Shown one piece after another: positions 38,816 to 50,576 of a DNA stretch of 64,000 nt. Position 1 is the first letter of the stretch, and each line of letters opens with the position of its first letter. Origin of the DNA: Dromaius novaehollandiae. Taxonomy: Eukaryota; Chordata; Aves; Casuariiformes; Dromaiidae. The notes below the pieces were generated by a model. It was given only the letters and a program-made list of their open reading frames with translations, made no database searches and was not told the origin of the DNA. The stretch spans positions 88,351,820-88,415,819 of the forward strand of contig NC_088099.1 of the NCBI RefSeq assembly GCF_036370855.1. Direction: 5' to 3'. Position numbers and translations under genes: made by a program.

Positions 38816-38821
38816 TTTATT
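38816..38821 (-). promoter_or_regulatory. Polyadenylation signal of the minus-strand LTR
   Basis: TTTATT on plus reads AATAAA on minus. Its position relative to the LTR end and the upstream TATA-like site supports the orientation. Confidence 0.65.
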
Positions 38822-38949
38822 ACCTCTGCGTCTGAACGGGGGTCCCCCGGCGTTTTCCCGATCGAGGCAATAATGGAGCGGGGGATCCCTGGCACCGCTG
38901 AGCATCAGTCCAGGGTGAGGAACACCGGAGGGGGGGGCACTAGATGAAG

Positions 38950-38956
38950 TTTTTAT
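38950..38956 (-). promoter_or_regulatory. TATA-like site of the minus-strand LTR
   Basis: The plus strand reads TTTTTAT, which is ATAAAAA on minus. It lies about 130 bp before the AATAAA in the direction of transcription, a usual U3-to-R arrangement. Confidence 0.45.
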
Positions 38957-39154
38957 GTACTATACACATGTGCAGTAAGCATGTTGAGCTCATTGTTATT
39001 CTCGATTCAAAGCCCAGGTGCAGCGCCACCCTGGCACAGGCTCAACTACATGACTGTGGGTCAGCATGCCCTGTTGATGCTCCTTTTCCCACGGAACAGT
39101 CTGACTAGCTTCCATCGCCTATCTCCTCGACATTCTTCTGCACTTTCCCATACA

Positions 39155-39159
39155 ATTAC
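39155..39159. repeat. Target-site duplication, right copy (ATTAC)
   Basis: Exact copy of 38,726-38,730, directly after the terminal ACA. Confidence 0.82.
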
Positions 39160-40364
39160 TTTTACAGAAGCTCAAATTTAATCAAACAGCATTAAAAGAA
39201 ATCCTCATCTTAGAATTTGCCACGTCGAAGAGGGAAGTAGAGACCCACTGATGCCAAGCTATACAAAAATGTGATCTCATTAAGTCAGGAGGCATGAGGG
39301 TTTGATAGACTTGGAGTGAGCTTGAGTCCAACCAGCTGTCTGGGAAACCTCTGTGTTCTGCACCTGTTCAAATATGATTATTCTGCCTCAGTACCTCCTC
39401 CATGTTTTTCTTTCCTTTTATATGTCCACTTGTAAGTCTCCAAAAGCATTTTATTTAGCAAACTAAAATCAGGAAGATGTATAGAAAGTGTTAGTAAACT
39501 GGTGTGGAAAGACAAAGAAAAGGGGTAATCAGCTCCATTGAAATGGTAAAAGTTGGAACCATGTAAACTGGAATGGGCAAACTACCGGTGAGTGTACTGT
39601 GGCAAATGTGTATAGGCATAAGAAAGGGCTGTATGAGCCCCTTATGTTTTTCTATCATTACTATGAATTCACTCACTAAATTAGCTAATTAATTTTCTGA
39701 AAGAAATAAGTCAAAATATGGACAGAACTGTGCATTGGTTGGAAAAGGTAAGAGGTATTTTTTTTTTTACTACTTGCATTCTTTTTAAGCATTCCTTACA
39801 AAAATATATATAAATGAAATGTTTAAATAATATTTGAAAGAACTTTTCTTGAAGATTCAGCTCAGCTAATGTGTCACACTTTTTTTATATTGTTGTTAGA
39901 ACTGCAGTGATTGCATTACTATAATTGATTTATCTGCTAAGTTTAAGAGCCAGTTCAGAAATCCATTTGGCTCCTATTTGCCATTTGTCTTTTGAAGATT
40001 TATCTGTTCCTTCCCTTTCTAGTTGCAGCTGCAGAAAGCTATCTGCATGATATTTCAACTCAAGGAACCTGTGAACCTCAGAGAATTATGTTTGTTCTAG
40101 AGAGTGTGTATTCAAAATAATTAAAATTCTTTCCCCTTGAATGTTTTTTAATGCAATTACCAATTTTTCTCTTTACTAAAAATTTTCCCCAGTTTTAAAG
40201 TTTATCTTCTGACAGCACAGCATTAGAGAATGCCCTGTCTTTCCAACCCCGCCACCACTACCACCACTTTCTTTTGACTGCAAAAGGGCAGTAATGGTAT
40301 CATGTCAATTCTGGCATTTACAAGGGTTTTTTTGAAAAATAATTTTATTCTCTGAACAATTTAG
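39160..40364. other. Non-coding sequence
   Basis: No gene or recognised repeat is seen. A short CCACCACTACCACCACT run is at about 40,250-40,267. Confidence 0.6.
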
Positions 40365-41002
40365 AATCCTGGCAACAAAAATTCTTTGAGGCAAATTCTT
40401 CAACTAGGTTTCACAGTGTCTAGACACTCTAAAACCAAATGCAGAATGTCTATAGGATTGAAAAAACAATTTCCAAACTGCAGAATGCTGAAAAAAGACA
40501 TCAAGGCAGTTCAGCAGGCAAGCAGGGATAAGATGCAGAAGAGCACTCAAATGCCTGTGAAATCAGCAGTGGGCCTGATGATTTGTAATGTGTTAGAGCC
40601 ATTTTGCACAGGTGTCTGGTTCCAGGGACTGGAATACTGTGCCACTGAAGTTTTGGATGCATAATAAATATGGGATCAGGCCACAAGGTTTGAAGCAGAT
40701 AGATGTGTATGATACCTATGATCGGGAGTTTGGAAGCCTATCAGAACATCCGAAAGCCTGTAAAAACCCTCTTCCAGGATTTCTTGCCAACAGATCTACA
40801 AATATCACTCAGCAGTAGTAGAAGCACTGAATAATTTAGAATAATCCATCCCAGTCCACCTATTCAAACTGGAAGAGCAGAATCTTTAAGCAAAGATTAC
40901 CTGACAGATCTGGGAAGTGCCAAGAAAGCCCAGCTGAGACGACTTAATGGAAAAAATAAGCAGGGTAGGAAAGTCACCATGCAGTACAAATCTTGCATGT
41001 AA
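40365..41002 (+). pseudogene. Probable intronless gene relic (three shifted frames), protein not recognised
   Basis: Three adjoining stretches on the plus strand look protein-like, each in the next frame. Part 1 (40,365-about 40,610) includes NPGNKNSLRQILQLGF, then KKQFPNC and KDIKAVQQASRDKMQ. Part 2 (about 40,609-40,815) includes SRDWNTVPLKFW, NKYGIRP, QIDVYDTYDREFG and PLPGFLANRSTN before a stop. Part 3 (about 40,812-41,002) has one early stop, then HPSPPIQTGRAESLSKDYL and GSAKKAQLRRL, ending at TAA. The residue mix (Trp, Asp, Arg, Gly, Pro in mixed patterns) differs from the Leu/Phe/Ser/Ile-rich chance frames elsewhere here. Two frameshifts and an in-frame stop argue for decay. The lack of clear donor sites between parts suggests a retrocopy, but no poly-A tail or target duplication was found. 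A CAG acceptor-like site (ending 40,610) leaves a real exon possible for part 2. I do not recognise the parent protein. Confidence 0.5.
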
Positions 41003-44000
41003 AATATAATTAAATTCCTTAAAAGATCTGTTTAATCAGACACAAAGAAAGAATTATGGCCATGCTGAATTCCCAGAAAGGTTGTGTATGAAAACTTAGG
41101 TACACTTCAAAACACAATAGGCTTAAACCTATTGCCTTTTGGTTTAATTTTTGATTTTTTTTTTTTTTAATTGGAGTCCTAAACAGGACCTTTTAGCCAT
41201 AGGTGATATTTACAGGAAACTTACCTGTAAAAATTGTTTTGTTTGAACACCAACCATTTTCTCCCTCCTGGATATATGTATATATACACATGTATATATA
41301 GGAAACTTTCCATAACTCTATAAAGAAAGGTTTGAAGCAAGAACTCCTTTAAAATTCAGTAAGAACTAGAGACTAAAGACTGAAGTCTCTGTTAGTTGCC
41401 TCACCTGCTGTGACGCTGAACTCTTTCTTCTGTAATATTGCTCAGGCTGGCAGGGGAATTACTGCTCGCAAGGACTTCACACAGCAAGAGGCACATAGAG
41501 GTTGGTGGCAAAATACCCAAGTGTAATGTGCAGCAACACTGCTTCAGTTAGAGAGTTCATCTGAGACTCTGATGTTGTTCCTGGAAAACAGTGGAGTTGT
41601 TACTTTATGAAATAATATCCAACAGTAGCAGGAGTGAGTTGGAGTAGGGTTTGTCCCTTCAAAATTTAAATGGCTGTAACACAGGTGTGCCTGAGCTAGC
41701 TACTCAGAAATACTTGATGGAAAGAAATGACATTTTCAGAAAAAAAAATTTCCTCCATTCTCAGACAGATTAAATGAAATGTACCCTTTCAAAATTAATT
41801 CCATAATGGGTTCCTAATATGAAGAATGATTCTCTAGTCTCTTAATCCTTAAGTGCAAATCCTTGAATGACAAAGAATAATCCTAAATTTGTAATTCTGC
41901 TGGGAGGTACAGTGGTACAATCCTTAGTAGGAAGTCTTTGTTTGAGCACACAGTATAGCTAGAAATCATAAAAGAAAAAAAACCCCTGTTTTTCGTTTGA
42001 AAACATTATTCCATCAAAATTTAAACTTTCTGTGGTAATGCCCTTACTTTAGATGGTTCATTTAGAAGGAAAAAAACCCCTTCAAATATTTCAAGATTTC
42101 TTAAGACAAAACACTTACTTTCCCACTTCCAGATGATATTTATTTTTAAACCTGGAAACAGAAACTAAAACATTTTATTAGCAAATAACTAAAATAGATT
42201 GATCAAAGACATTGTAGTATCCTGTTCATGGAAGTTTTTAAGAACAGGTGAGACAAATATGCCAAAAATGGTATTGGTATAACTGACATTTGTCTTCTGG
42301 CATGGTAACCTACAGTCTCCTGATGTCTCTTTCTCCTGATGCCTAAATATTTGTGGAAAATGTAGAATATGTGATATTTTGTTTTGATTGAGGAAGAACA
42401 CAAGTGCTTATATCATGGAATTCCTTATGGAGCTGAACTTCTGCCTGTTGGGTTGATCAGAAGTAACAAGACATTAGCCTTAGTAATTTCTCCAGAAAGA
42501 ATGGTGTAGCTATTAGCGTTGACTACATCCTTCTCCACTGCAGCCTGATCTTGAGCAATTGGCTGAATTCCTCTCTCTGTGGTGGAGCTGAAAACATTTT
42601 CCTCCCTCAAAAGGCTCTGCATGGGGGATTCTTATGGAAGGGGGCCCTACAACCTGGTAGATTACCCCTTCCAATACTGCTGCGCTTGAAAGCCAAGCTA
42701 AGGATCTCAGGAGCCCTGCAGGTGCTTAGTGGGTTTGGGGGAAAGACTTTGCTGCGTGTTTTGTCCTCGTGCTTATGTCTAACTACTACAGTTACAGTAG
42801 TCTAAATAACTACAGTTTATATATAGGAACAAAAAAATGATGCTTGTTTAAAGGAATATCAGGAGAGGACCAATCTACAGATGTATGCATTGCCAGTATA
42901 ATATCTCTCTGGCTAATCTATAGATATGACATATATTTTTGTCCTTGTGTTTTTAATAATAGACTGTGAGGAGAATTCATTCATACCAGCAGATAGTATC
43001 CACTTCACATTTTTGTTTCTTTGCTTTTTATTGCCTTATAGCCTTACTGAAGTTCTGTATATTATGTGTAACAGCAAGACATATAATTTAATCTTTTTTG
43101 TGTATGTATTTACAATGAACTGAAAGTTAAGTTTACAAGGAGGTTCTACCTTCCCTGAATAGTCATTTTGACAGGTTTTTACATGTATCTTGAATCAAAT
43201 ATTAATGGTTCAATGATAAACCAGTCTTAATACTAAACTGGTTATCTTTGGTGGCTGTCTAGAGAATGTTAAATACCACCACTCCCCCACAAAATAGAAT
43301 TCATCCTGGTAGCACGTACAGAAATTACCACCACTATGCCTGCACATTAGCTTCACAGTGAGGAGAGTTTATAGTGTGTTTCTTTCTGCTTCGAAACAAT
43401 CCTCACATACATCAGAGCAGTGTGAATCATTAATTCATACTTCATGTACTGTTACACCAGATACCACCAAGTAACAAGTGTGTCGCAAAACATGTGAGAT
43501 TCAAAATATGATGTCCTTGCCAGAGAGAACAAGCTAGGCGTGGTGATACAGTGAATCTATTCAAAGTGATTCATTCATCTATCTCTAGAAATATATATTT
43601 TTTCTTCACGCATGGGTATTAGGAGGCATCCTTTCACTGCTGCACAGGTGTTGCTGTAAATATAGTTTTCTACACTAGGGGAAGGCAGACAATTCACTGG
43701 CACATGGAACAATACATCAGACAAGATGAGCTACAGTACAAAACAGGTAGAAATACTCTTTGGCTCTTTGACTTTTCATCTGTGTGTTTCCTCTTGACCT
43801 GTTTTGCTGTTCTGTGTCTGGCTATGCCTTTTCTGTGTCTGAATTTGCTTTTTTCTTTCTGTTATAAATAATGTGTGGTTTTATAGCTATGGGACAATTA
43901 AAAGAATTTAAAAGAAATATAAAATGAGTGGAGAAGAAGTCCTTAACAGCTGTTTAAATAGCTTTATAGTTAATTGCTGTGAGACAGATAAAACTTTTTA

Positions 44001-45039
44001 TAATGTTTCAAATACTTCTAAGCTGTTATAATTATTTAGAAAACAAAATATAAGGACTTGATGGTGATCAGTGCTTATGTTTTCAGTTCCACTGATATTT
44101 CTTAGGATGACTACATACGTGGCAGGTCCAGACCCCCTAATGTCTTTGTAGCTAGGTTAGACAGGTACTGTTTTACTCTCTTAAAACAAACATAACCTGT
44201 GATGTGCTGTACACATGAATAAACAAGATGCTTGGAAAACACTGGTTCTTGTATAGGTCTTCAACTGTTGTCTTCTGAAGGAACTGTCAGGCTTACTCAT
44301 ATGCTGATCAGTTTGTAATGGCTTCTGATACCTGGATGACTGAAAAGGATTATTAGCATGCAATGAAGAATTTGAATCTACTGAAGAAGCTGTCATATTC
44401 CATGTGAGACAACTAAGATAGAGACTTAATGATAATATCAGAACTGAAAAGGCAACTTCAGACAAAAACAAAAAACCCCACAGGTGTGAAGTGACTGCTA
44501 TATGTTTACCTGTAGAAAACAGTCCTGAAAAAAAAGGAATTTTATAACAGAAATCCTATTAAATAACCATCCCTACCATTCCTTAAAAAAATGTATGTAG
44601 ACCTTAGTGAAGAGCATTTGTATATGGGATAGGCTTATTAGAAGCTAAAAAAACCCCACAAAATAAACACTAGCCCTCTGCAAAATTTAGCTCTGGTTGT
44701 GTGTAAAGCCCTTTGACTGGCTGCCTGTGTCATCCCTCCACCTTTCGCAGTAGGATCAGCCAGACACACAGCAAGAAACAGGTTGAGCTGTGTTCCTTCA
44801 TCAGTCTGGCCATAGCAAGGAAGGAGGGAAAGATAAAAATGAGCAGAGTGGCTCTTTTCTCCCTGTACAAAAGCTCTTCCCTTTTTTCACGTATCTTCTA
44901 CTTCCCTAACAGTGTTTATGCTAGGAAGAGGATAATGAGTGAAGAATTTTTGAAATCCTTCCATTGTTTTGGAAGGGGAGTTCCCACAGGCCAAGTAGCA
45001 CCACATGCTCAGGTCTCACTTCTCTCTTCCAAAATCATG
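41003..45039. other. Non-coding AT-rich sequence
   Basis: No gene is supported. It holds a T-run (about 41,155-41,170), a small TATATG/CATATA palindromic patch at 41,271-41,303, and short chance frames. The frames at 42,551-42,805 (+) and 42,425-42,622 (-) overlap on opposite strands and match nothing I recognise. Confidence 0.55.
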
Positions 45040-45345
45040 GAAGCGTTTCAAAAGAGTTCCACAGTTCTAATACCTTCTGCATGAAGAATCTTTTTTTTAA
45101 ACCTGCCTCTCACCATGGTAATCTGAGGCTGTCAATTTCTTTTATTAGAAGAAACAGCAAACAGTCCATCTGTATGTGCTCTCTCCCTGTATTTCATCAT
45201 TTTGCAAGTCTCTGTCATATGCCCCTTCAGCTTCCTCTTCTCCAGAAGAGACATCTTCCTAACTTAGTTGTTCTGCATGTGGAAGGGGTTCCATACCTTT
45301 GGTCTGTCCTTGCTACACTTCTCTTAACCTTTTGCAATTGTGTTT
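45040..45345 (-). mobile_element. CR1: Old CR1 LINE fragment
   Basis: Read on plus, this follows the reverse-complement order of an older amniote CR1 type. AGTTCTAATACCTTCTGCAT and GAAGAATC come first, then TTTTTTAAACCTGCC and a CTGTATTTCATCATTTTGCA stretch. These are followed by GTCTCTGTCATATGCCCCTT, CTTCTCCAGAAGAGACATCT, TAACTTAGTTGTTCTGCA and GGTTCCATACC, ending with ACACTTCTCTTAACCTTTTG. It is strongly diverged from young avian CR1, so it is an ancient copy. The overlapping 129-codon frame (44,964-45,353, +) is antisense to the element and not a gene. The left boundary is uncertain and could extend towards 44,960. Confidence 0.75.
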
Positions 45346-46128
45346 TATTTTGAGATAAACTACTGCGAACTGTTAAGATAAAAGCAAAAGATGGCTTCCT
45401 ATGTTAGTGAAATGATGTTCTCTGATTTGTTTTCTATCCCTTTCTTAATAATTCTTAATATTTGATTTGTTTTTCTGACCTCCTCGTAACACTGAGTCAA
45501 TATTTTCTTGGAGCTATCATAACTTCAAGATCTAGCTCTGCAGTGCTAATGGTCAGATCAGAACCCTATCACTTTGTGTGTGAACACAGGATAGCTTTTT
45601 CACTCATATATATTGCTTCACTGTACTGAGTTTCATTTACTGTTCTAGTCATAGTTTTCAAGGTCCTTGCCTTGTGGGAGCTTTCTGCAATTCTCCACAG
45701 TGGTCCCTCATCCTTACTAGCCTGAAGTAACAATTTTAAAACACAGAAGAATCAAGTGAGACACAACAGAAATAAGAAGGGGTTGGTTTATGTTTTATCT
45801 TTGCCAGGTAGGTTTGTTCTTTTGGGTTTGCTCTTTATCTATGTCCTAATTGCAGTAAAATCTGGTATGCTGTTTTCAAACACTACATGTGGTCTTCAGT
45901 ACTGGCCTTCCCATTTAGGAAAGAAGGGATTTTGATAATGTTATGTCTGTTAATTCTTCTCTCGCTAATGAGTAATGAGAAGCTACCTAATTTTCCAGCA
46001 ATAATAATTTCTTAAATACTTAATTCCTGCCCTTGGAAACTGGTTTTGATTCTAGCATATGTCATTGGCAATCTATTAGAATTTTTGAAGTGATTATGAC
46101 TAAGATATCAAAGCATTGTACATGAATT

Positions 46129-46160
46129 AAAAAAGAAAAAAAAAAAAAAAAAAGGAAAAC
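46129..46160. repeat. A-rich tract
   Basis: About 30 bases of A broken by single G residues. It could be an old poly-A tail, but no retroposed sequence was recognised before it. Confidence 0.85.
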
Positions 46161-46279
46161 ACCAGACAATAGTTCGGCTTCATTTTGTCACTGTAAAGAA
46201 AGATTCCTCACATATTATTGAAAAAAACTTTAGCTTATTAGTTTTTTAATCTTGAAAAATGCTTAGTCCTTTCATGTAA

Positions 46280-46292
46280 CCCCCCCCCCCCC
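46280..46292. repeat. Poly-C run of 13
   Basis: Thirteen consecutive C residues in AT-rich surroundings, with no LTR-like context seen nearby. Confidence 0.9.
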
Positions 46293-48780
46293 GACATTAT
46301 TCTAGTTGTCAGTGAAATATAACCTTAAGAGTATAAAGCAGATGGAATATTTTTTGTGTGTGTTACAAGAAGGATTCAAATTTAACAACGTAGCTGAATT
46401 TGCAACCTTAACTGTGAAATCCTATTGCTTCCTCAATTAAACTAAGTACCTTTATATGTCACATATGCCATCTAAAAGTCTTCATTGACTCTGGGATACA
46501 CAATTCTTCCATATCACACTTAAGTCACACAAACTGAGATGTCATGACCATAACAGATTATAATGATTTCAAGGAGAGCAGTTGATGCCCAGTACTTTTA
46601 AAATTACATCTGTCTCTGTGGTGATTTTATACCTGATGGAGGGAACAAGGATCAACTTACTTCTCTCTAACCTGAATTTGCCGAGAAGCAGTTTTGCCTA
46701 TTTACTGCCAAATTGTAGAAATGGTAAAAAAGATGTTTGAGTGACAAATAATACAGCCTAAAGCTTGTGGGTTTGGAACTGGTCTGTAGCTGCATGCACT
46801 TAATTCTGAGATGGCTGTCATAGTGTTCATATTGTAAAAATAGGTAAAGCATCTGCAAATGTATGGAAAGTTGCTCAGTTAAAACAGAAGAGGGTTTCTC
46901 TCTGCTTACCCACTGCAGCCGTATTCATTGGACTATATCCATTTTATCTGAATTGTCATCATTGAAGAGTGGTAGGTATAAATCTCTCAGTAGCAAAACA
47001 CAGTTTGAAATTCAGTTTCATTGGAATTATACTGTGCCAGTATTGGGGGAGTTTGGATGATGAACTTGACTTTTTTTTAATTGTAAATTTCAAAAATGTT
47101 AGAAGTGAATGCAAGTTTTCCAACATTTGGCATGTTTATATACATTAAAAATTCCTTTAGCTCATTTTTGAGCTTTTATTTTCTTGAGGTTTCATTTTCC
47201 TGAGGTTTTAAGTTTTAATCATTATGACTTGAAATTGCCCCAATTCACTTAAGTTAAAAAAAAGAAGAAGAAGAAAAAAACACCTTAAGGGCAGGTGCTC
47301 TAAACTGAGAAGTTATAGCAAGTGGCCTCATGTCACAGCATCTTCAAATTAAATAGAGCCATGAAGATTTTTTAAGCAAATGATTGAATTCTAAATGTCA
47401 TGTAAGACTTGACTATATTAGTCTGTTACGGAGATACTTGTTGCAGTGCAAGGCACCTTGCTCCTTGGCTCTTGTAGGAACTCAGCGGGAACCAGGGTTG
47501 TGCCCTCGGACAAAAGGGAGAGTCTAACTTGCCACTTAAAGAGCTAGCATTCACATCTCCCCATCTTGGAGAAATTCCCATAATTTTGGAGACTTTACCT
47601 CCTCCTCATACTTTCTGAATACTACCAAATGCTTTTGCAGTTCTCTTTGGTGACAGTTGTGGAGTAAGGGAAGAGCTGTAATTAACTCTTCAGTTGAGAA
47701 CGCAAAACAGAGCCACTGTGGCATAAAATATAAATTTTAAATACATACAGCATATGTGCTTTTGTGCTGTTATATTTTTGAAGTTCTAATTGTATGCTGC
47801 CAAGTCATAGACATCTTTACAATGTCTAACCTCAATATGTCATTAGATTCTATTCCTTTCCATAATTTAGCTTCTTGGTCATAGAACTGAAAATAGAAGA
47901 GGCAAATGAGAAGTTGCATGCAGTTGATTTAAAAATATGGCAACCTGCCTTTTCCAACTTTCAGTCACGTGTTGAATCAAATAATGATTTCCATTTTCAT
48001 ATATTCAGGCCTAAATATTTGTCATGTTTATTATGGGTGAAATTCCCTACTGTTCACATTAGCTATGCAAGAACTTTGCGTGCTAATTGCAGGTTAATAG
48101 AGGAATTATGCAAGCGGATCATAGCCCTCATAAACAGCATTATGAAAATTCAGACTTTCAGTTGCTGGACTGTATTCTGTGGTATCGTCCTGTGTGTAAT
48201 ACTAGCTATTATGCTGGAGCATACATAAGAAAAGCAGAGTGTTCAGCTCTGCCTTTGCTTCATACTACACAGACTTGTCTCGGAAGATATTTCTCTCTGG
48301 TAGATCAAGTTAAAATCTGAAAATGATTCACTATCATCCTACATACAAACTGTTACAGGTATTTTTTTTCAGTGCGTGTGAGCGAGTGGCAGAGTTATAG
48401 GTCATTACTGCTATGCAGTAATTTTTTTTTATTAGTTTTTATTGGGCACTTTTTATTACATTGTCTAAGATGAGTGTTGACTAAGAAGAAAGTGAGCTGT
48501 GATATTCTGTTAGGTTACTGTCATATGCAGTGTGGAGTGAAAAAATGTGGAATATAATGCATGTGTTGATAACCAAGAAGACTTTGATTCTTGGAAATTG
48601 TGTGGCACGTTGGTTTTGTGTAAAAACAAATATATGTCATAATATAAATTTACATATAAATATGTCACAGAAGTGTGTCTCAAAGTGTAGTCATTTTAAC
48701 AAAAAATGCTTTTAAGAAGGTTACTGCATTCCATAATTACTTTTCTCTAGTGACTTTCAGTGTTAAAATCAAAATATGTT

Positions 48781-48806
48781 TTTTCTTCTCCTCCTCCTCC
48801 TCTTCC
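48781..48806. repeat. (TCC)n microsatellite
   Basis: TTCTCCTCCTCCTCCTCTTC can be read directly. Confidence 0.9.
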
Positions 48807-50550
48807 CCTGTCCTCCAACTGCTAGCTTTTCAAATTCAGACTTTATCTAAATACCAAAAGACATTCATTTTGTCCACTATGTCTCAATCTGTAGGAAGGA
48901 TCAATATGATTAGATGTTAGTTCACAATTTTTCTGGCGGTGAAACAAAATCTTGCTGCATCTTTCCTAGCTGTTTGCAGTGGTGGTCATAGGAATAAACT
49001 CCCAAATTGTTTTCCAACCTGAGAACTAAGTAGCTGTAAGATTTATCCTATTTCATCTGAATTCCAGCTACCTTCTCTGAGAACCAGAGAGGCAGCGTGG
49101 CTACATGCAGCTAGGTTACATCTGCGAACCTCAAGGCGAGGGAGTGCTACATTAATTCTGACAGTAGCAGAGGAGGCATCATGTGTACTCGATGAGAGTT
49201 GACCACATTGGCACTTTTTTTCTTTAAATAGTCTATTTTCACCCATGTGCTTTTTCGAAAAAATTGCTTGTCTTGCACCCTAATATCCTCCAGATGTGCC
49301 ATTTAGCACTGATACAGTGTTTCAGGCCTCATCGTACTCAACCCAGCATCAATTGTGGTTCCAGAGCTCAAAGATGTTTTGCGGATGTATGAAGAGTTGT
49401 TCTTTGAAACTTCAGGCACACTTGCTAGCTCTGACTGTAGTTAATATTGAAACCGCCACTTTTGTAATTATTTTCAAAGTCACACTCTAAGAAGCTATTT
49501 GTGTACCTCAAGAAAAAATATATCAAGTAACTTTTTTCCAAAGTAAAAACTGCATTATGTGCTCAATTAAAGTGGTGTTTTGTTTGAACATTTGGAAATG
49601 CTTTGAAATCAATCATTGCTTTCCACAAGATACCTCAGTAGCTTTGTATCTTAGACCGTTAACACATTAAAATAAATCTTGGTATTTATTTATGAATATG
49701 TCTTATCCATTTGTCATCTGCACTCTATGGAATAGATCTTGCTCGGTGCTCTATAAACTGATTAAATTCTATACTGACGGCTTATATTGTGTATAAGTGG
49801 TTCATAGACCTTCCATATTGAGGTAAGGATTTGTCTTCTAAACCACTATGACTGTTTTGAATCTCTGTATGTTGACTGCATTCTTATTCTTACTTTTTTG
49901 GGAGTGGGTTTAAACTGTGAGTCTACTGTGTAGATGCTGGGCTGTCTTTGTTTATCCCATTATATCCTCACAGCATCCCAATGAAATACTCATGAATTTT
50001 TTTCATCAGCAAACCTCAGAAATTTTGAGAATTGTTTTTATTTTTGAATGGTTTGTAAGATTAATTTGATTGGTATAAAACTTAGGAAACATATAATAGT
50101 TTCAGGATTTTAGTGGGCTGGCTGTTGTTTTGAATATAGTAAAATGGAAGTTTGGTGTATCAAAATGGAAATAATTTCCATTAGTGCGGGGATATATTGC
50201 TTGCATTAAAGCTGAGGGACGCAGTTATTCTGCCTAAGGCCGTGCCCTCTCTCCAGCTGTTCACTACAGCAAACATAAGGTCAGTGGAGAAAGCAGTTTC
50301 AAAGAGAATCCTCATAGCTTGTCACTCCTATTTTGTCCTTACTCAGAACTTTTCGTTTTCTTTTTTCCTTTTAATCTGGAGAGATAATTGTATCTCATCA
50401 ATTTTAGACAAGTTTCAGTGTGTAATTTTCACTGTGTTCAGTGTTGACTTTAGACTTCTTTTAAAATCACCCCAGGCAGTTCTGAGGGGGTAAAAAGTAC
50501 TCACTTTCCCATTCATAGTTTATAACATAGTTTCTGGGGTTGGATAGTAT

Positions 50551-50576
50551 GTTTGTTTGTTTGTTTGTTTGTTTTT
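50551..50576. repeat. (GTTT)n microsatellite
   Basis: Six consecutive GTTT units. Confidence 0.95.

Larger units (their letters stand above)
38731..39154 (-). mobile_element. Second solo LTR, 424 bp, minus orientation
   Basis: On the plus strand the element runs from TGTAAGGGTGAGG to TTCCCATACA and is flanked by the exact 5-bp repeat ATTAC. Its termini form a TGTA...TACA inverted repeat. Orientation comes from control signals on the minus strand: TTTATT at 38,816-38,821 reads AATAAA in reverse, about 85 bp before the minus-strand 3' end, and TTTTTAT at 38,950-38,956 reads ATAAAAA, a TATA-like site about 130 bp upstream of it. That compact spacing fits an avian-type retroviral LTR. GC and CpG content are higher than in the flanks. 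No internal retroviral sequence is adjacent, so this is a solo LTR. It shares no obvious sequence with the LTR at 22.4 kb. The family was not identified. Confidence 0.8.

Noticed and set aside
42425-42805. Opposed open frames at 42,425-42,622 (-) and 42,551-42,805 (+)
   Set aside because: They overlap on opposite strands and neither is recognisable. Both are short enough for chance.
44964-45353. 129-codon plus frame, the longest near 45 kb
   Set aside because: It lies antisense within an old CR1 fragment, which explains the sequence.
47875-48228. 117-codon open frame on plus
   Set aside because: No recognisable domain, no splice or promoter context, and rival overlapping frames. Length is within chance for this amount of sequence.
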